NCBI RefSeq assembly: GCF_014596935.1
Contig: NZ_JACVXC010000002.1
Coordinates: 441,559-505,558, forward strand
Direction: 5' to 3'
From: Aestuariibaculum suncheonense
Lineage (GTDB): Bacteria; Bacteroidota; Bacteroidia; Flavobacteriales; Flavobacteriaceae
DNA length: 64,000 bases
In this document: positions 9,271 to 17,713 of the stretch, piece after piece
How the letters are laid out: each line of letters opens with the position of its first letter
Numbering within the stretch: position 1 is the stretch's first letter
Made by a program: the position numbers and the translations under genes
Notes under the pieces: model-generated
Seen by the model: only the letters and a program-made list of their open reading frames with translations
Told to the model about the DNA's origin: nothing
The model's database searches: none

Positions 9271-10959
9271 ATGAGAAAACTTAACGAGTTTATTTGGGAA
9301 ACACATGGTATTCATGCGGGTACAGAACAAGACCATGTAAAGCATGGTATTGATAAATTAGAAGATATTATTGACAAAGCTATTGAAGCTGGGCACCCGA
9401 GTATCACCTTTATTATTCACTCCCCTCGATTAACAAGTTTTCGTTATACTGCCGAACGAGAAACCAATGTGAAATTCATTCGTGGTAATCGTTCGTACCT
9501 AAACTACCCAAAACGTATTGCTAACCTTCGTGAAAAATACGAAGGCCAAATCAATATTAAATACGGTGTAGAATTAGAATGGATGGGCCCTGAATTGGGT
9601 TTACAATGGAGCCGTTCTAAAATTTTCCAGGCTGAAGATGCCGATTACGTTATTGGTTCAGTACACTTTGCGCCAGAGGGCTTACCATATGATGGTTCGA
9701 AAGAAGAAGCTATGGAATTATTAAAACTTCGTGGAAGCCTTGAAGCTTACTGGGATGGGTATTTCAATGAAATGATTCAAATGATTGAATGTTTTGGTGA
9801 TATGATTCAGATTATCGGTCACATCGATTTACCAAAACTGAATATGGATATGCCTGAAGCTTTAATGAACTTTGAAACCAGTGCGCATCCGTTAGCCAAT
9901 AAATTCAGAACCCTTTTAGAGCTTATTGCCGACCGTAACTTAGCACTTGACGTAAATATGGCGGGTAAATTTAAGGGTGTTGGCGTATACCCTGTTCAAA
10001 ATATTTTAAGACGTGCCAAAGAATTACAAATTCCGGTTTGTGTGGGTACCGATACACACCATGTGCGTTACTACGGACTTAACTTTAAAGAAAGTTTAGA
10101 ATACATTCAGGAAGCCGGTTACGAAAGTTATGTGAGTTATTCGAAGTTAATCCCTGAAAATCGTACCATTTACGACGACCACGAACTGAAAGTTAAATAC
10201 ACGGTTTTAAATAAAGGCATTGAGTTATTAAATCAACGTTTAGATACCGAGCAACGTCGAATTATTCCTGATTTTTCATTTGGTGGTTCTTTTTCTGAAT
10301 TTGTTGACCTGTACAAAGGCTCGACAAGTATGGGTGAATACAACGCGATTAGAATCCGTAAAACCGGAAAATCTATTACGGTAACTAACGAAGTTCCGGA
10401 AAAACCGACTCAAAAAGTTAACGGATTATTCTCTAAACATTTAGATAAACCGGGGGTTATTTCTTCCTTATTCAACACATTAGCTTCTGAAGGCATTAAC
10501 GTTGAAACCGCGCGTTTAAAATCGAATAACGACGGTACTGCCGAAGCCTTTTTATCAATAAACGGTGATAACGAAGATATTAAAAGCGCCATCGACTTCA
10601 TTAACGGAACCGATGCTGGTACGTTTACCAATTTGACCTATAAAGAAGATGCCGAATTACCAAATTACCACAGAGAGGGTGTGTATTTATTAGAAATGGA
10701 TGGTGTGAACTTAAATTTAGCGCTAAGCCAGAAAGTTATTCTTACCAAACATTTAAATGCTCCCGGTGTTCTGCTTATTTTATTATCGGCATTAGCATCT
10801 AAGAATATTAATATTATAGATTTACGATTAGGAAAACTTAACAATGTTGGGTATTCTGCCTTAGCTGTAGATGGCGACAGCAACACCATTACGAATTTAT
10901 TAAACAAATTAGGAGACCAGTATTACGAAGCCAATCTTATTGAATTTCATAGTATGTAA
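9271..10959 (+). CDS. PHP-domain (histidinol-phosphatase-like) phosphoesterase with two ACT domains
   Basis: A 562-residue fusion. Residues 1 to about 300 match the HisK/HisJ class of PHP metal-dependent phosphoesterases: His12 and His15 (THGIH), His50 (IIHSPR), GVELEW, SVHFAP, GHIDLPKL with His184 and Asp186, and GTDTHH at 259-264. Two ACT domains follow, about 384-455 (HLDKPGVISSLFNTLASEGI) and 490-562 (HLNAPGVLLILLSALASKNI). ACT domains bind amino acids and confer feedback control, so an amino-acid-regulated phosphatase, perhaps for serine or histidine synthesis, is inferred. It is a monocistronic unit with its own terminator and is not next to his or ser genes. Confidence 0.83.
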   Translation: MRKLNEFIWETHGIHAGTEQDHVKHGIDKLEDIIDKAIEAGHPSITFIIHSPRLTSFRYTAERETNVKFIRGNRSYLNYPKRIANLREKYEGQINIKYGVELEWMGPELGLQWSRSKIFQAEDADYVIGSVHFAPEGLPYDGSKEEAMELLKLRGSLEAYWDGYFNEMIQMIECFGDMIQIIGHIDLPKLNMDMPEALMNFETSAHPLANKFRTLLELIADRNLALDVNMAGKFKGVGVYPVQNILRRAKELQIPVCVGTDTHHVRYYGLNFKESLEYIQEAGYESYVSYSKLIPENRTIYDDHELKVKYTVLNKGIELLNQRLDTEQRRIIPDFSFGGSFSEFVDLYKGSTSMGEYNAIRIRKTGKSITVTNEVPEKPTQKVNGLFSKHLDKPGVISSLFNTLASEGINVETARLKSNNDGTAEAFLSINGDNEDIKSAIDFINGTDAGTFTNLTYKEDAELPNYHREGVYLLEMDGVNLNLALSQKVILTKHLNAPGVLLILLSALASKNINIIDLRLGKLNNVGYSALAVDGDSNTITNLLNKLGDQYYEANLIEFHSM

Positions 10960-10977
10960 CCGTATTCTAACGGATAT

Positions 10978-11015
10978 AAAAAACACCTTAGCAAATTATG
11001 TTAAGGTGTTTTTTA
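10978..11015 (+). terminator. Rho-independent terminator after the PHP-ACT gene
   Basis: The stem aaaacacctta / taaggtgtttt has an 8-10 base loop and is followed by Ts, starting about 20 bases past the stop. Confidence 0.85.
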
Positions 11016-11097
11016 TATGAAGTAATCTAAAGCTAAATTATAGTAAAAAATCAAAATTCCAGAATTCGATGTAATACTTCAGTGTCGATTATCGAGT

Positions 11098-11130
11098 AAA
11101 ACAAAAAGCACGCTTAAAAAAAGACGTGCC
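11098..11130 (-). terminator. Candidate terminator for the two-component operon
   Basis: Read on the minus strand, a short stem (gcacg / cgtgc) with a T-rich loop is followed by TTTTTGTTTT, about 100 bases after the response-regulator stop. The stem is only five pairs, so the call is tentative. Nothing else is seen in 11016-11230. Confidence 0.45.
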
Positions 11131-11230
11131 CAATGCCTCCCTATGGTAAAAGGATTAATAGCACCACAAACATATTTCTTTCTTCTAGTTTCATTTTATG
11201 GAAAACCGTAAGACAGCATCTTTTTTTTTT

Positions 11231-11896
11231 TTAAATTAGTCCTAAATCTTTTAGTATAGCAACCAGATGAATAGTATTATTGGCCTTGAAAACATCTTTT
11301 AATTTATTAATGCGCTTTTCAATAGAACTCAAACTACTTGGCACCATGTTTTTGGTTTTAAACAACATACTAATTTCAGCTTGAGAAAACCCCAACGATA
11401 ATTGTTTAATAAGTTCAATATCATAATCGTCAATCTCCAATTCATTATTATGATTTAAGGCATGTTCTACTTGAGGAGAAAGAAAAATTTCCTGATTGGC
11501 AACCTGTTTGATTGCCTGAGATAATTCTGAAGCGCCTTTCCTGCTCTTACACACATAGCCATTAACACCATGTGTATGAATAAGAGTTCTTACTTTTTGC
11601 AAACGATCTTCCATAGAATAGACAATAATTTGCAACTCGGGGAATTCATCTTTTAAAATAGCAGACAAATCTTCACCTGAATTTAAAGTACTGTTTTGAT
11701 GATCTTTCTTAAAAGATAAATCGGTAATTAATAAATCGAACGGATCGGCATCTAAAGCGGCACGTTTCACCTTTAAATGAGCTTCGTCGCAATATTGTGC
11801 CTGAACCACATTGGTGATATTATTTTGATTAAGTACCGAAAGCACACCTTCACTTACCACATCGTGGTCATCGACTATTAAAACCTTTTTAAACAT
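11231..11896 (-). CDS. NarL/LuxR-type response regulator
   Basis: A 221-residue regulator. I use the ATG at 11896, which begins MFKKVLIVDDHD at the start of the receiver fold. A longer frame from 11959 lies within the kinase gene and has no family match. The receiver has acidic residues Asp9-Asp10, the phospho-acceptor Asp59 (LLITDLSF), and a Lys in YVCKS near 106. The C-terminal part (about 155-221; LSLGFSQAEISMLFKTKN) is a degenerate helix-turn-helix like the LuxR class. The kinase gene ends one base before this start, so the two form a translationally linked pair. Confidence 0.88.
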   Translation of the reverse strand: MFKKVLIVDDHDVVSEGVLSVLNQNNITNVVQAQYCDEAHLKVKRAALDADPFDLLITDLSFKKDHQNSTLNSGEDLSAILKDEFPELQIIVYSMEDRLQKVRTLIHTHGVNGYVCKSRKGASELSQAIKQVANQEIFLSPQVEHALNHNNELEIDDYDIELIKQLSLGFSQAEISMLFKTKNMVPSSLSSIEKRINKLKDVFKANNTIHLVAILKDLGLI

Positions 11897-11897
11897 T

Positions 11898-13571
11898 TTA
11901 TACCGTAATTTTTGATTTGAATCCTCTACCTGCTTCAGATTCAAAAATAATAGTTCCATTAATAGAATGAATACGGTTTTCCATATTCTGCATTCCGGTC
12001 CCTTTTAAAAGGTTGCATCCGAGGCCATTATCGGTGTAAGCTATTTGAATTTTATTATTTTCATATTTAAAACTCAATACCACGTTTGAAGCCTGACTGT
12101 GCTTTTTCATATTCACCATCAATTCCTGAAGCACACGATATAGCGTCATTTTTTTAATATCATCAACCTGTTCCCATTCAACTTGACTAATGCCTTTGGT
12201 GATAATATTTACCGAACTATTGCTATAGCCCTGTAATAAATCTTTTAAAATATTTAAGAAATTTTCTTTTAAATCAATCGCACTATTTTCTTTTGAAATA
12301 TCTCTTGTTTTGGAATAAATCGCCTCCAAATTATCCAGAATATCATCATTCACCTGCGGTGTGCTCTGAAGTTTAGACATGATTTGATAGACATCATTTG
12401 CTACCTCGTCATGTACTTTCTTAGATATACGGGCTTCGGTTAAATACACTTGTTTCACCTTGTCTTTGCGATGCTTTATTCTTAAAACCATCAATAAAAA
12501 CCCGGAAATAAAGACCACAAGCAAACCAAGCGCTAAATAGAAGAGTTTTAAGTTTTTCTCCTTCTCTTTTTCAAGTTCGCTAATTTTAAGTTTCTGTTCT
12601 TTTTCCTGTAATTCCTTTTCCTTTTCAGTAACATTATACTTTATAGCGGCAAACTTGTTTTCTCGAGCAAAATGCTCGTTTGCTATTGCTTCCTTTAAGT
12701 CCACATAAGCTTTAAAATCTGGATTGTTTGCTAAATCTAATTTCAACTTTAATACTTCCAGTTGATAACTTGGTGTTCCAATTTTGTTCCCTATAACCTC
12801 TAATGAGTCTATAAAACGCTTCGCTTTAACCTTATCATTTCGATCTAAATATAACAACGACAAATGCCAGTAACTTGAAAATAGTCCTGTTAACATCTGT
12901 CTTTTCGTTCTTAAGTTCAATGCCGTATTCATCAACACTTCTCCTGAATCGTCTCCTATTTTCGTTTTGTAATAGCCCAGATTATCAATAAAAACCACCT
13001 TAATATCAACATCTTCTATATTTATAGCCTCTTCGTACAATGGTTCTAAAACCTCAACCGCCTTTTTATAATCTTCTTGATCTGCAAAATTATTGGCGAT
13101 ATTGGTTTTAATGGCAATAATATTTTCAGGATTTTGATTAAGTGCTAGTGCCTTTTTAAAATACTTGTTGGAATTTTCATAATCTTTAAGATTTCTATAA
13201 ATCATTCCTAACTGATTAAACAAGCGTTCTCTTAAGCCCTGAGTTTGAGAATTAGATTCTGATCCATCTAATAATTTTAAAGCCTGAATAATAAACTGTT
13301 CACTTTCGTCGAAAAAGCCCATTCTGTATTGTGCAAAAGCAATTAACTCTAAATTATAGGCAGCTTTTACCGGTTTATTATTTTCTAAAGCGTTATTTAC
13401 TTTTTTCTGAAAAAAATCAAAGGCTTTTGCTGATAGATTTACATCTTTAAATTCAGTGATTGCGTTATAGTAAATTTGAGTACTATCCTGTGTTTGCTGT
13501 GCCTCAATTTTAAATCCAATAACACCAAATATCCAGGTTAAAAGCAGAAGTAAAAACTCTTTTTTATTCAT
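11898..13571 (-). CDS. TPR-containing sensor histidine kinase (HisKA_3/NarX type)
   Basis: A 557-residue membrane kinase. A signal peptide (1-25) is followed by about 300 periplasmic residues of tetratricopeptide-like helices (NQLGMIYRNLKDYENSNKYF), a heptad-rich Lys/Glu coiled coil (about 310-340), one membrane span (about 345-365) and a cytoplasmic kinase core. The phospho-acceptor is His387 in KKVHDEVANDVYQ. The ATPase part shows the N box around Asn487, DNGLG at 514-518 and GTGMQNM near 524. The protein ends shortly after the G2 box, as usual for this class. The signal sensed by the TPR domain is not known. It is coupled to the downstream response regulator. Confidence 0.88.
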   Translation of the reverse strand: MNKKEFLLLLLTWIFGVIGFKIEAQQTQDSTQIYYNAITEFKDVNLSAKAFDFFQKKVNNALENNKPVKAAYNLELIAFAQYRMGFFDESEQFIIQALKLLDGSESNSQTQGLRERLFNQLGMIYRNLKDYENSNKYFKKALALNQNPENIIAIKTNIANNFADQEDYKKAVEVLEPLYEEAINIEDVDIKVVFIDNLGYYKTKIGDDSGEVLMNTALNLRTKRQMLTGLFSSYWHLSLLYLDRNDKVKAKRFIDSLEVIGNKIGTPSYQLEVLKLKLDLANNPDFKAYVDLKEAIANEHFARENKFAAIKYNVTEKEKELQEKEQKLKISELEKEKEKNLKLFYLALGLLVVFISGFLLMVLRIKHRKDKVKQVYLTEARISKKVHDEVANDVYQIMSKLQSTPQVNDDILDNLEAIYSKTRDISKENSAIDLKENFLNILKDLLQGYSNSSVNIITKGISQVEWEQVDDIKKMTLYRVLQELMVNMKKHSQASNVVLSFKYENNKIQIAYTDNGLGCNLLKGTGMQNMENRIHSINGTIIFESEAGRGFKSKITV

Positions 13572-13781
13572 ATTTCAAAAATAATGAGTATTCCCTGACT
13601 TCCCTAGCTTTTGTTTTCTAAATTCAATATAAATTTGATAATCTTCAGCTTAGCGAAAATATTTTATTTTTCACTTTAAATATTTAAAATCAAGAAAGTT
13701 AACACCAACACACGCCCTTGTCTTTTGATTTTGGCACGTTGTTTGTAATTCATTAAGCGTAACAATAAAAAACATGCCATT

Positions 13782-14900
13782 ATGAAAAAGTTTATATTCT
13801 TATTAGCCGGTTTAGCTCTTACAGGCTTTACTACTAATGCAGCCACAACCACCAATACAGAGCAAGTAGCAACTACAATTTACAACAGAGGTTATGGTAA
13901 TTCTTTCATATTTGTTGAAAATGGTATTGAATTTTCTGTGTTCAGAGATGGACAGTTCGATTTTAATATCTTAGGCAACAATTCGCAATTAAATGTTTCG
14001 GTTGGTTCGCCAAATTTCAACATTAGTTTTAATTCTGGTTACGATTACAACGCTTATGTACAATATGATGAATTTGGTGCCATCATTCAAATTGAAAACA
14101 CCCCTATATATTATGATTACTACGGACGCGTTTCTCGAGTAGGACATGTAAATATTAACTATAACAACTATGGTTTTGTTACCCGAGTTGGCGGACTGAA
14201 TGTACACTATAACAGATACAACGTGTTTTCACACTGTACCGGATATATTAATGTTTACAACAGACATTATGTTTACAGACCTTGGCACCGTTATTACAGT
14301 GTTCCGGCTCGCGATTACTGTGTAGTTTATAACAGACCTTACAGACAATATTACAAACCAATTCGTCACAGATACGAAAGACCATATTACAATAATTACA
14401 GACCAAGAACATCGGTTGCATCAAGACATGGGGATAATATTAAAAGAAACAGAAACTACGCTACAGTTAACAGAAACCCGAGAAACAACAACTCAAAACG
14501 TTACGTAGCCGATAACAGTCATAGAAATTATAATAACAAAACTGTAGATAGAAATTCAAGCAGAACCTATCGTCCTGAAGTAAATCGCAATAATTTTAGA
14601 AATAATAACGTTACAAAAAGAAACCCTGCAGTTAGAAATAATGATTCAAGAAAATATGAACAAAATCGAGTAACTCAAAAACCAAATAACAATAATACTC
14701 GTATATATAACAAAAGTAATACAAACACTAGAAAACCCTCACAAGTAGCTAGTAGAACAGAAAGTAAACCGAGAGCATCACAACAACGAAATGCTAATGT
14801 TTACAGAAGTTCAAACAAGAAATCAATGGCTTCAAATACAAGAGGTAATAATAGTAAAGACAATAACAGATCGTCAAACTCAAACAACAGACGATTTTAA
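13782..14900 (+). CDS. Exported Tyr- then Asn/Arg-rich low-complexity protein
   Basis: A 372-residue protein with a clear signal peptide (MKKFIFLLAGLALTGFTTNA). Residues about 30-130 form a folded-looking beta region (EFGAIIQIENTPIYYDYYG, RVGHVNINYNNYG, RVGGLNVHYNRYN). Residues about 130-210 are packed with Tyr, Arg, His and Pro and hold two Cys. From about 210 to the end the chain is a low-complexity Asn/Arg/Ser/Lys tail that ends NNRRF, strongly basic and probably disordered. Similar proteins occur in other flavobacteria but I know no function. Binding to acidic surface polymers or extracellular DNA is a guess from charge only. It is monocistronic. Confidence 0.72.
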   Translation: MKKFIFLLAGLALTGFTTNAATTTNTEQVATTIYNRGYGNSFIFVENGIEFSVFRDGQFDFNILGNNSQLNVSVGSPNFNISFNSGYDYNAYVQYDEFGAIIQIENTPIYYDYYGRVSRVGHVNINYNNYGFVTRVGGLNVHYNRYNVFSHCTGYINVYNRHYVYRPWHRYYSVPARDYCVVYNRPYRQYYKPIRHRYERPYYNNYRPRTSVASRHGDNIKRNRNYATVNRNPRNNNSKRYVADNSHRNYNNKTVDRNSSRTYRPEVNRNNFRNNNVTKRNPAVRNNDSRKYEQNRVTQKPNNNNTRIYNKSNTNTRKPSQVASRTESKPRASQQRNANVYRSSNKKSMASNTRGNNSKDNNRSSNSNNRRF

Positions 14901-14921
14901 AAATTTTGGTTGGTTAGTTTA

Positions 14922-14976
14922 GAAATCCCTTCGATATGTTCGCCCTAAAGCAACTTCGAGGGGGTTTCTTTTTTTA
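14922..14976 (+). terminator. Rho-independent terminator after the Asn/Arg-rich gene
   Basis: An imperfect 13-base stem (gaaatcccttcga / tcgagggggtttc) leads into a run of Ts. It sits at the convergent junction with the flippase gene. Confidence 0.7.
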
Positions 14977-14977
14977 T

Positions 14978-16435
14978 TTAATTCAATTTGATAAATCTAT
15001 CGAGAAGCGAAGAAATATTATCAGATAATTTAAACTTGTGTATCACATAAACATAACTCAATCCTATTAAAGTGGATTTTAGCCCAATATTCACAATGGG
15101 GTGAAACGGAAAATCCCAGAAATAAAACAATAATACTCCAGAAACTATAACGGCCCCGGTTTTTACCGTATTCATTGTAAAGGGTAAGATTTTAAATTTC
15201 CTGTAAACAAAAATCAGTTTAATAGTATTGTATAAAAACATAGCAAAAAATGTAGCCAATGCTGCTCCGTTAATACCCCATAACGAAATAAAAACAATGT
15301 TCAGTAATACCATTAATACCACCAGAACGACACCGAGTAACAATACCATTCTGTAATAATCGCTATTGAATAAAATGGCATTATTGCTTCCTAAAAGTGC
15401 ATCGTACAATTTTGCCAAGCTAATAATGAGAACCACAAACAAACCTTGACTGTATTCTTCTTCAACAATAAGATATAATTGATTTATATTCAAAACGATC
15501 AACAGAAAAATTAATCCGCTTACCACAAATAACGTTAGAGAACTTCGCTTTGATAAATCATCGAGTGATTTAATATCCTTTTCGTTAATATATTTTGCCG
15601 AAAGTGGTAATAATATTTGATGCATAGACCGCTGTGGAACTGCAATAACCATTGCTATGTAAATAGCCACATTATAATAAGCAATGCCTCCTATTGGCAT
15701 AAAATAACCTATCATAACTTTATCTACATCTAATAAAACAGAGGCTACAGATCCCGCGATAATAATTAAAAACGAATACTTTAAAATGCTACTGAGGTTA
15801 TTCACTTTTTTAAAAGTCAATACTGGCCATTTAATGCTAAACGCATAAAGCTTCATGATTAACATACGAATGATGTAAACCAGTACCAAACCTTTCATAA
15901 ATTGTTCTACGTCTATTACTTCAAAATGCAATAAAAATAAAAGAATCATGGCGCCTACTCTATGAAAAACCTCTTTCATGAAGTTTCCAAACACAGTTTG
16001 CATTTGTACTTTGGCCCAGGCAAAAAATACTTCAAAATACGCTAAAGCTATTGCTATAATGAAGGTATGCCAAAGGTAATTTTCAATAATTGCATTCTCC
16101 TTAGTTAAAAAATCAGCAATTATATTATAACTAAATACAACTAAAATGGTTAGAGGAATAGTAACCAAAATGGGCAAAAACAACATCAAGGTTAAAAAAC
16201 TGTTGAGTGACACTCTGGTTTTAAACGATGAATAAAACTTTACGATGGTATTTGGTACGCCAAAGGACATGACAGGCATGATTACCGTAGCGAGGGACAA
16301 CATAAATCCCACCATACCATAATACTCGTCGCTCATATATTTGGTAAACAAAAACAGCGTATTAATGGCTCCAATAAAAAAACCTAGATAGGTAGATGTA
16401 ATATTTTTAACCGATTGTGAAGCTACAATACCCAT
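14978..16435 (-). CDS. Polysaccharide flippase of the MOP (Wzx/RfbX-like) family
   Basis: A 485-residue integral membrane protein with about 12-14 hydrophobic segments. Features typical of the MOP exporter superfamily are the start (SQSVKNITSTYLGFFIGAIN), the repeated pairs of spans and the C-terminal LWGINGAALATFFAMFLYN. Such proteins flip lipid-linked oligosaccharides across the inner membrane. Its start codon abuts the stop of the glycosyltransferase gene with no gap, so it is the last gene of the DUF4834-YfhO-GT-flippase operon. The substrate cannot be told from sequence. Confidence 0.87.
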   Translation of the reverse strand: MGIVASQSVKNITSTYLGFFIGAINTLFLFTKYMSDEYYGMVGFMLSLATVIMPVMSFGVPNTIVKFYSSFKTRVSLNSFLTLMLFLPILVTIPLTILVVFSYNIIADFLTKENAIIENYLWHTFIIAIALAYFEVFFAWAKVQMQTVFGNFMKEVFHRVGAMILLFLLHFEVIDVEQFMKGLVLVYIIRMLIMKLYAFSIKWPVLTFKKVNNLSSILKYSFLIIIAGSVASVLLDVDKVMIGYFMPIGGIAYYNVAIYIAMVIAVPQRSMHQILLPLSAKYINEKDIKSLDDLSKRSSLTLFVVSGLIFLLIVLNINQLYLIVEEEYSQGLFVVLIISLAKLYDALLGSNNAILFNSDYYRMVLLLGVVLVVLMVLLNIVFISLWGINGAALATFFAMFLYNTIKLIFVYRKFKILPFTMNTVKTGAVIVSGVLLFYFWDFPFHPIVNIGLKSTLIGLSYVYVIHKFKLSDNISSLLDRFIKLN

Positions 16436-17713
16436 TTAAATCAGTTTAGATAAAGATTCGGTTAACGCCCTGCGACTGTATTTTTGAATACCAATGGCAT
16501 GCACCTGCAATTCGTTATTTTTAAAAGCTTTATAACACTCTAAAATAACCGATTTTAAAGAACTGTAACTATTATAATAAAAGTAATGTCCGGTATTGGT
16601 TTCTTTAATAATAGTTTCGACATCAGAATTTTTAGGACCCAACGCAATAATAGGACGATTCGAAACCATATACTCAAATAGCTTACCTGGAATAATACAC
16701 TTGGTTTCTTCCGAATCAATTTCAATTAACAATAATAATTGCGATTGCTTCTGATGTTTTACCGCTTTACTGTGCGATACATAACCTATGTTCTTAATAC
16801 AATTATCTAAACCATATTTATTCATGGTTCGAAGCACATCTACACTAACTGCGCCTATTAAATTCAGTTGAAAATCCTTTGCAAAACCATCGCTCTCAAG
16901 TCGTAAATCTCTTAAAACACGCCATAAAACCTCCGGATTACGTTTAGATAATAACGACCCAATATGCGCTAAAGTAAACTTAGAATCCATTGTAAAGTCT
17001 TTCAACGGCTCGTAATCGTAACCATTAGTGATTACATGAATGGGGTTTGAAGTAATTGCTTCAAATTCTGTTTTAGTTGTAAAACTCGTAACAATAATGT
17101 CATCCGCAAAATTTAAAACCTCATGCTCTAAAGCTTTATGCTTATTTGCAGAAGACCGCGTTAATTTTAATTGCTTATGATATCCAATGGTTGTCCAAGG
17201 ATCTCTAAAATCAGCCAACCACTTTACTCCTAATTTAGCTTTTAGCTGCAAACCGATTAAGTGCATACTATGTGGCGGCCCTGTAGTGATTACGGTTTCA
17301 ATATTTTCTTTTGAAATATATTCTGAAAGAAACTTAACCGATGGCTTTACCCACCCTTTTCTGGCATCAGGAATAAAGAAGTTCCCACGAACAAACAACA
17401 TCAGTTTTTCTATAAAACTTTGCTTTTTTTGTTCAGGAATAATGCCTTTACTAATAGTTTTTGATGCCTTTTTTGAAAAGATACCTGCTAATTTATAAGG
17501 TTCTTTAATGGGGTGTTTGATGATGGTTGCACTTTTAGAAACGTCCTCTAATAAACTTTCATCCAAAAGCGGATAATTTGGATTTTCAGGAATATAAACT
17601 ATCGGATCAACGTTAAATTCCGGTAAGTATTTTACAAACTTTAACCAACGTTGAACTCCGGGGCCTCCCGCAGGTGGCCAGTAATAAGTTATTATGAGCG
17701 TTTTTTTAGGCAC
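16436..17713 (-). CDS. GT4-like glycosyltransferase
   Basis: A 425-residue cytoplasmic or peripheral glycosyltransferase. I choose the GTG at 17713 because the next residues (PKKTLIITYYWPPAGGPGVQ) are the usual N-terminus of this family, and the GTG overlaps the YfhO stop by eight bases (coupled translation). An upstream ATG at 17752 would add 13 atypical residues. The N-terminal acceptor domain has PPAGGPGVQRW and TTGPPHS. The C-terminal GT-B domain has the glycine-rich AHIGSLLSKRNPEVLW and the nucleotide-sugar region GKLFEYMVSNRPIIALG. It belongs to a surface-glycan operon; donor and acceptor are unknown. Confidence 0.85.
   Translation of the reverse strand: MPKKTLIITYYWPPAGGPGVQRWLKFVKYLPEFNVDPIVYIPENPNYPLLDESLLEDVSKSATIIKHPIKEPYKLAGIFSKKASKTISKGIIPEQKKQSFIEKLMLFVRGNFFIPDARKGWVKPSVKFLSEYISKENIETVITTGPPHSMHLIGLQLKAKLGVKWLADFRDPWTTIGYHKQLKLTRSSANKHKALEHEVLNFADDIIVTSFTTKTEFEAITSNPIHVITNGYDYEPLKDFTMDSKFTLAHIGSLLSKRNPEVLWRVLRDLRLESDGFAKDFQLNLIGAVSVDVLRTMNKYGLDNCIKNIGYVSHSKAVKHQKQSQLLLLIEIDSEETKCIIPGKLFEYMVSNRPIIALGPKNSDVETIIKETNTGHYFYYNSYSSLKSVILECYKAFKNNELQVHAIGIQKYSRRALTESLSKLI

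Noticed and set aside
17187-17498. A 103-codon open frame on the plus strand opposite the glycosyltransferase gene.
   Set aside because: It lies wholly within a well-supported gene on the other strand, has no family signature and no promoter.
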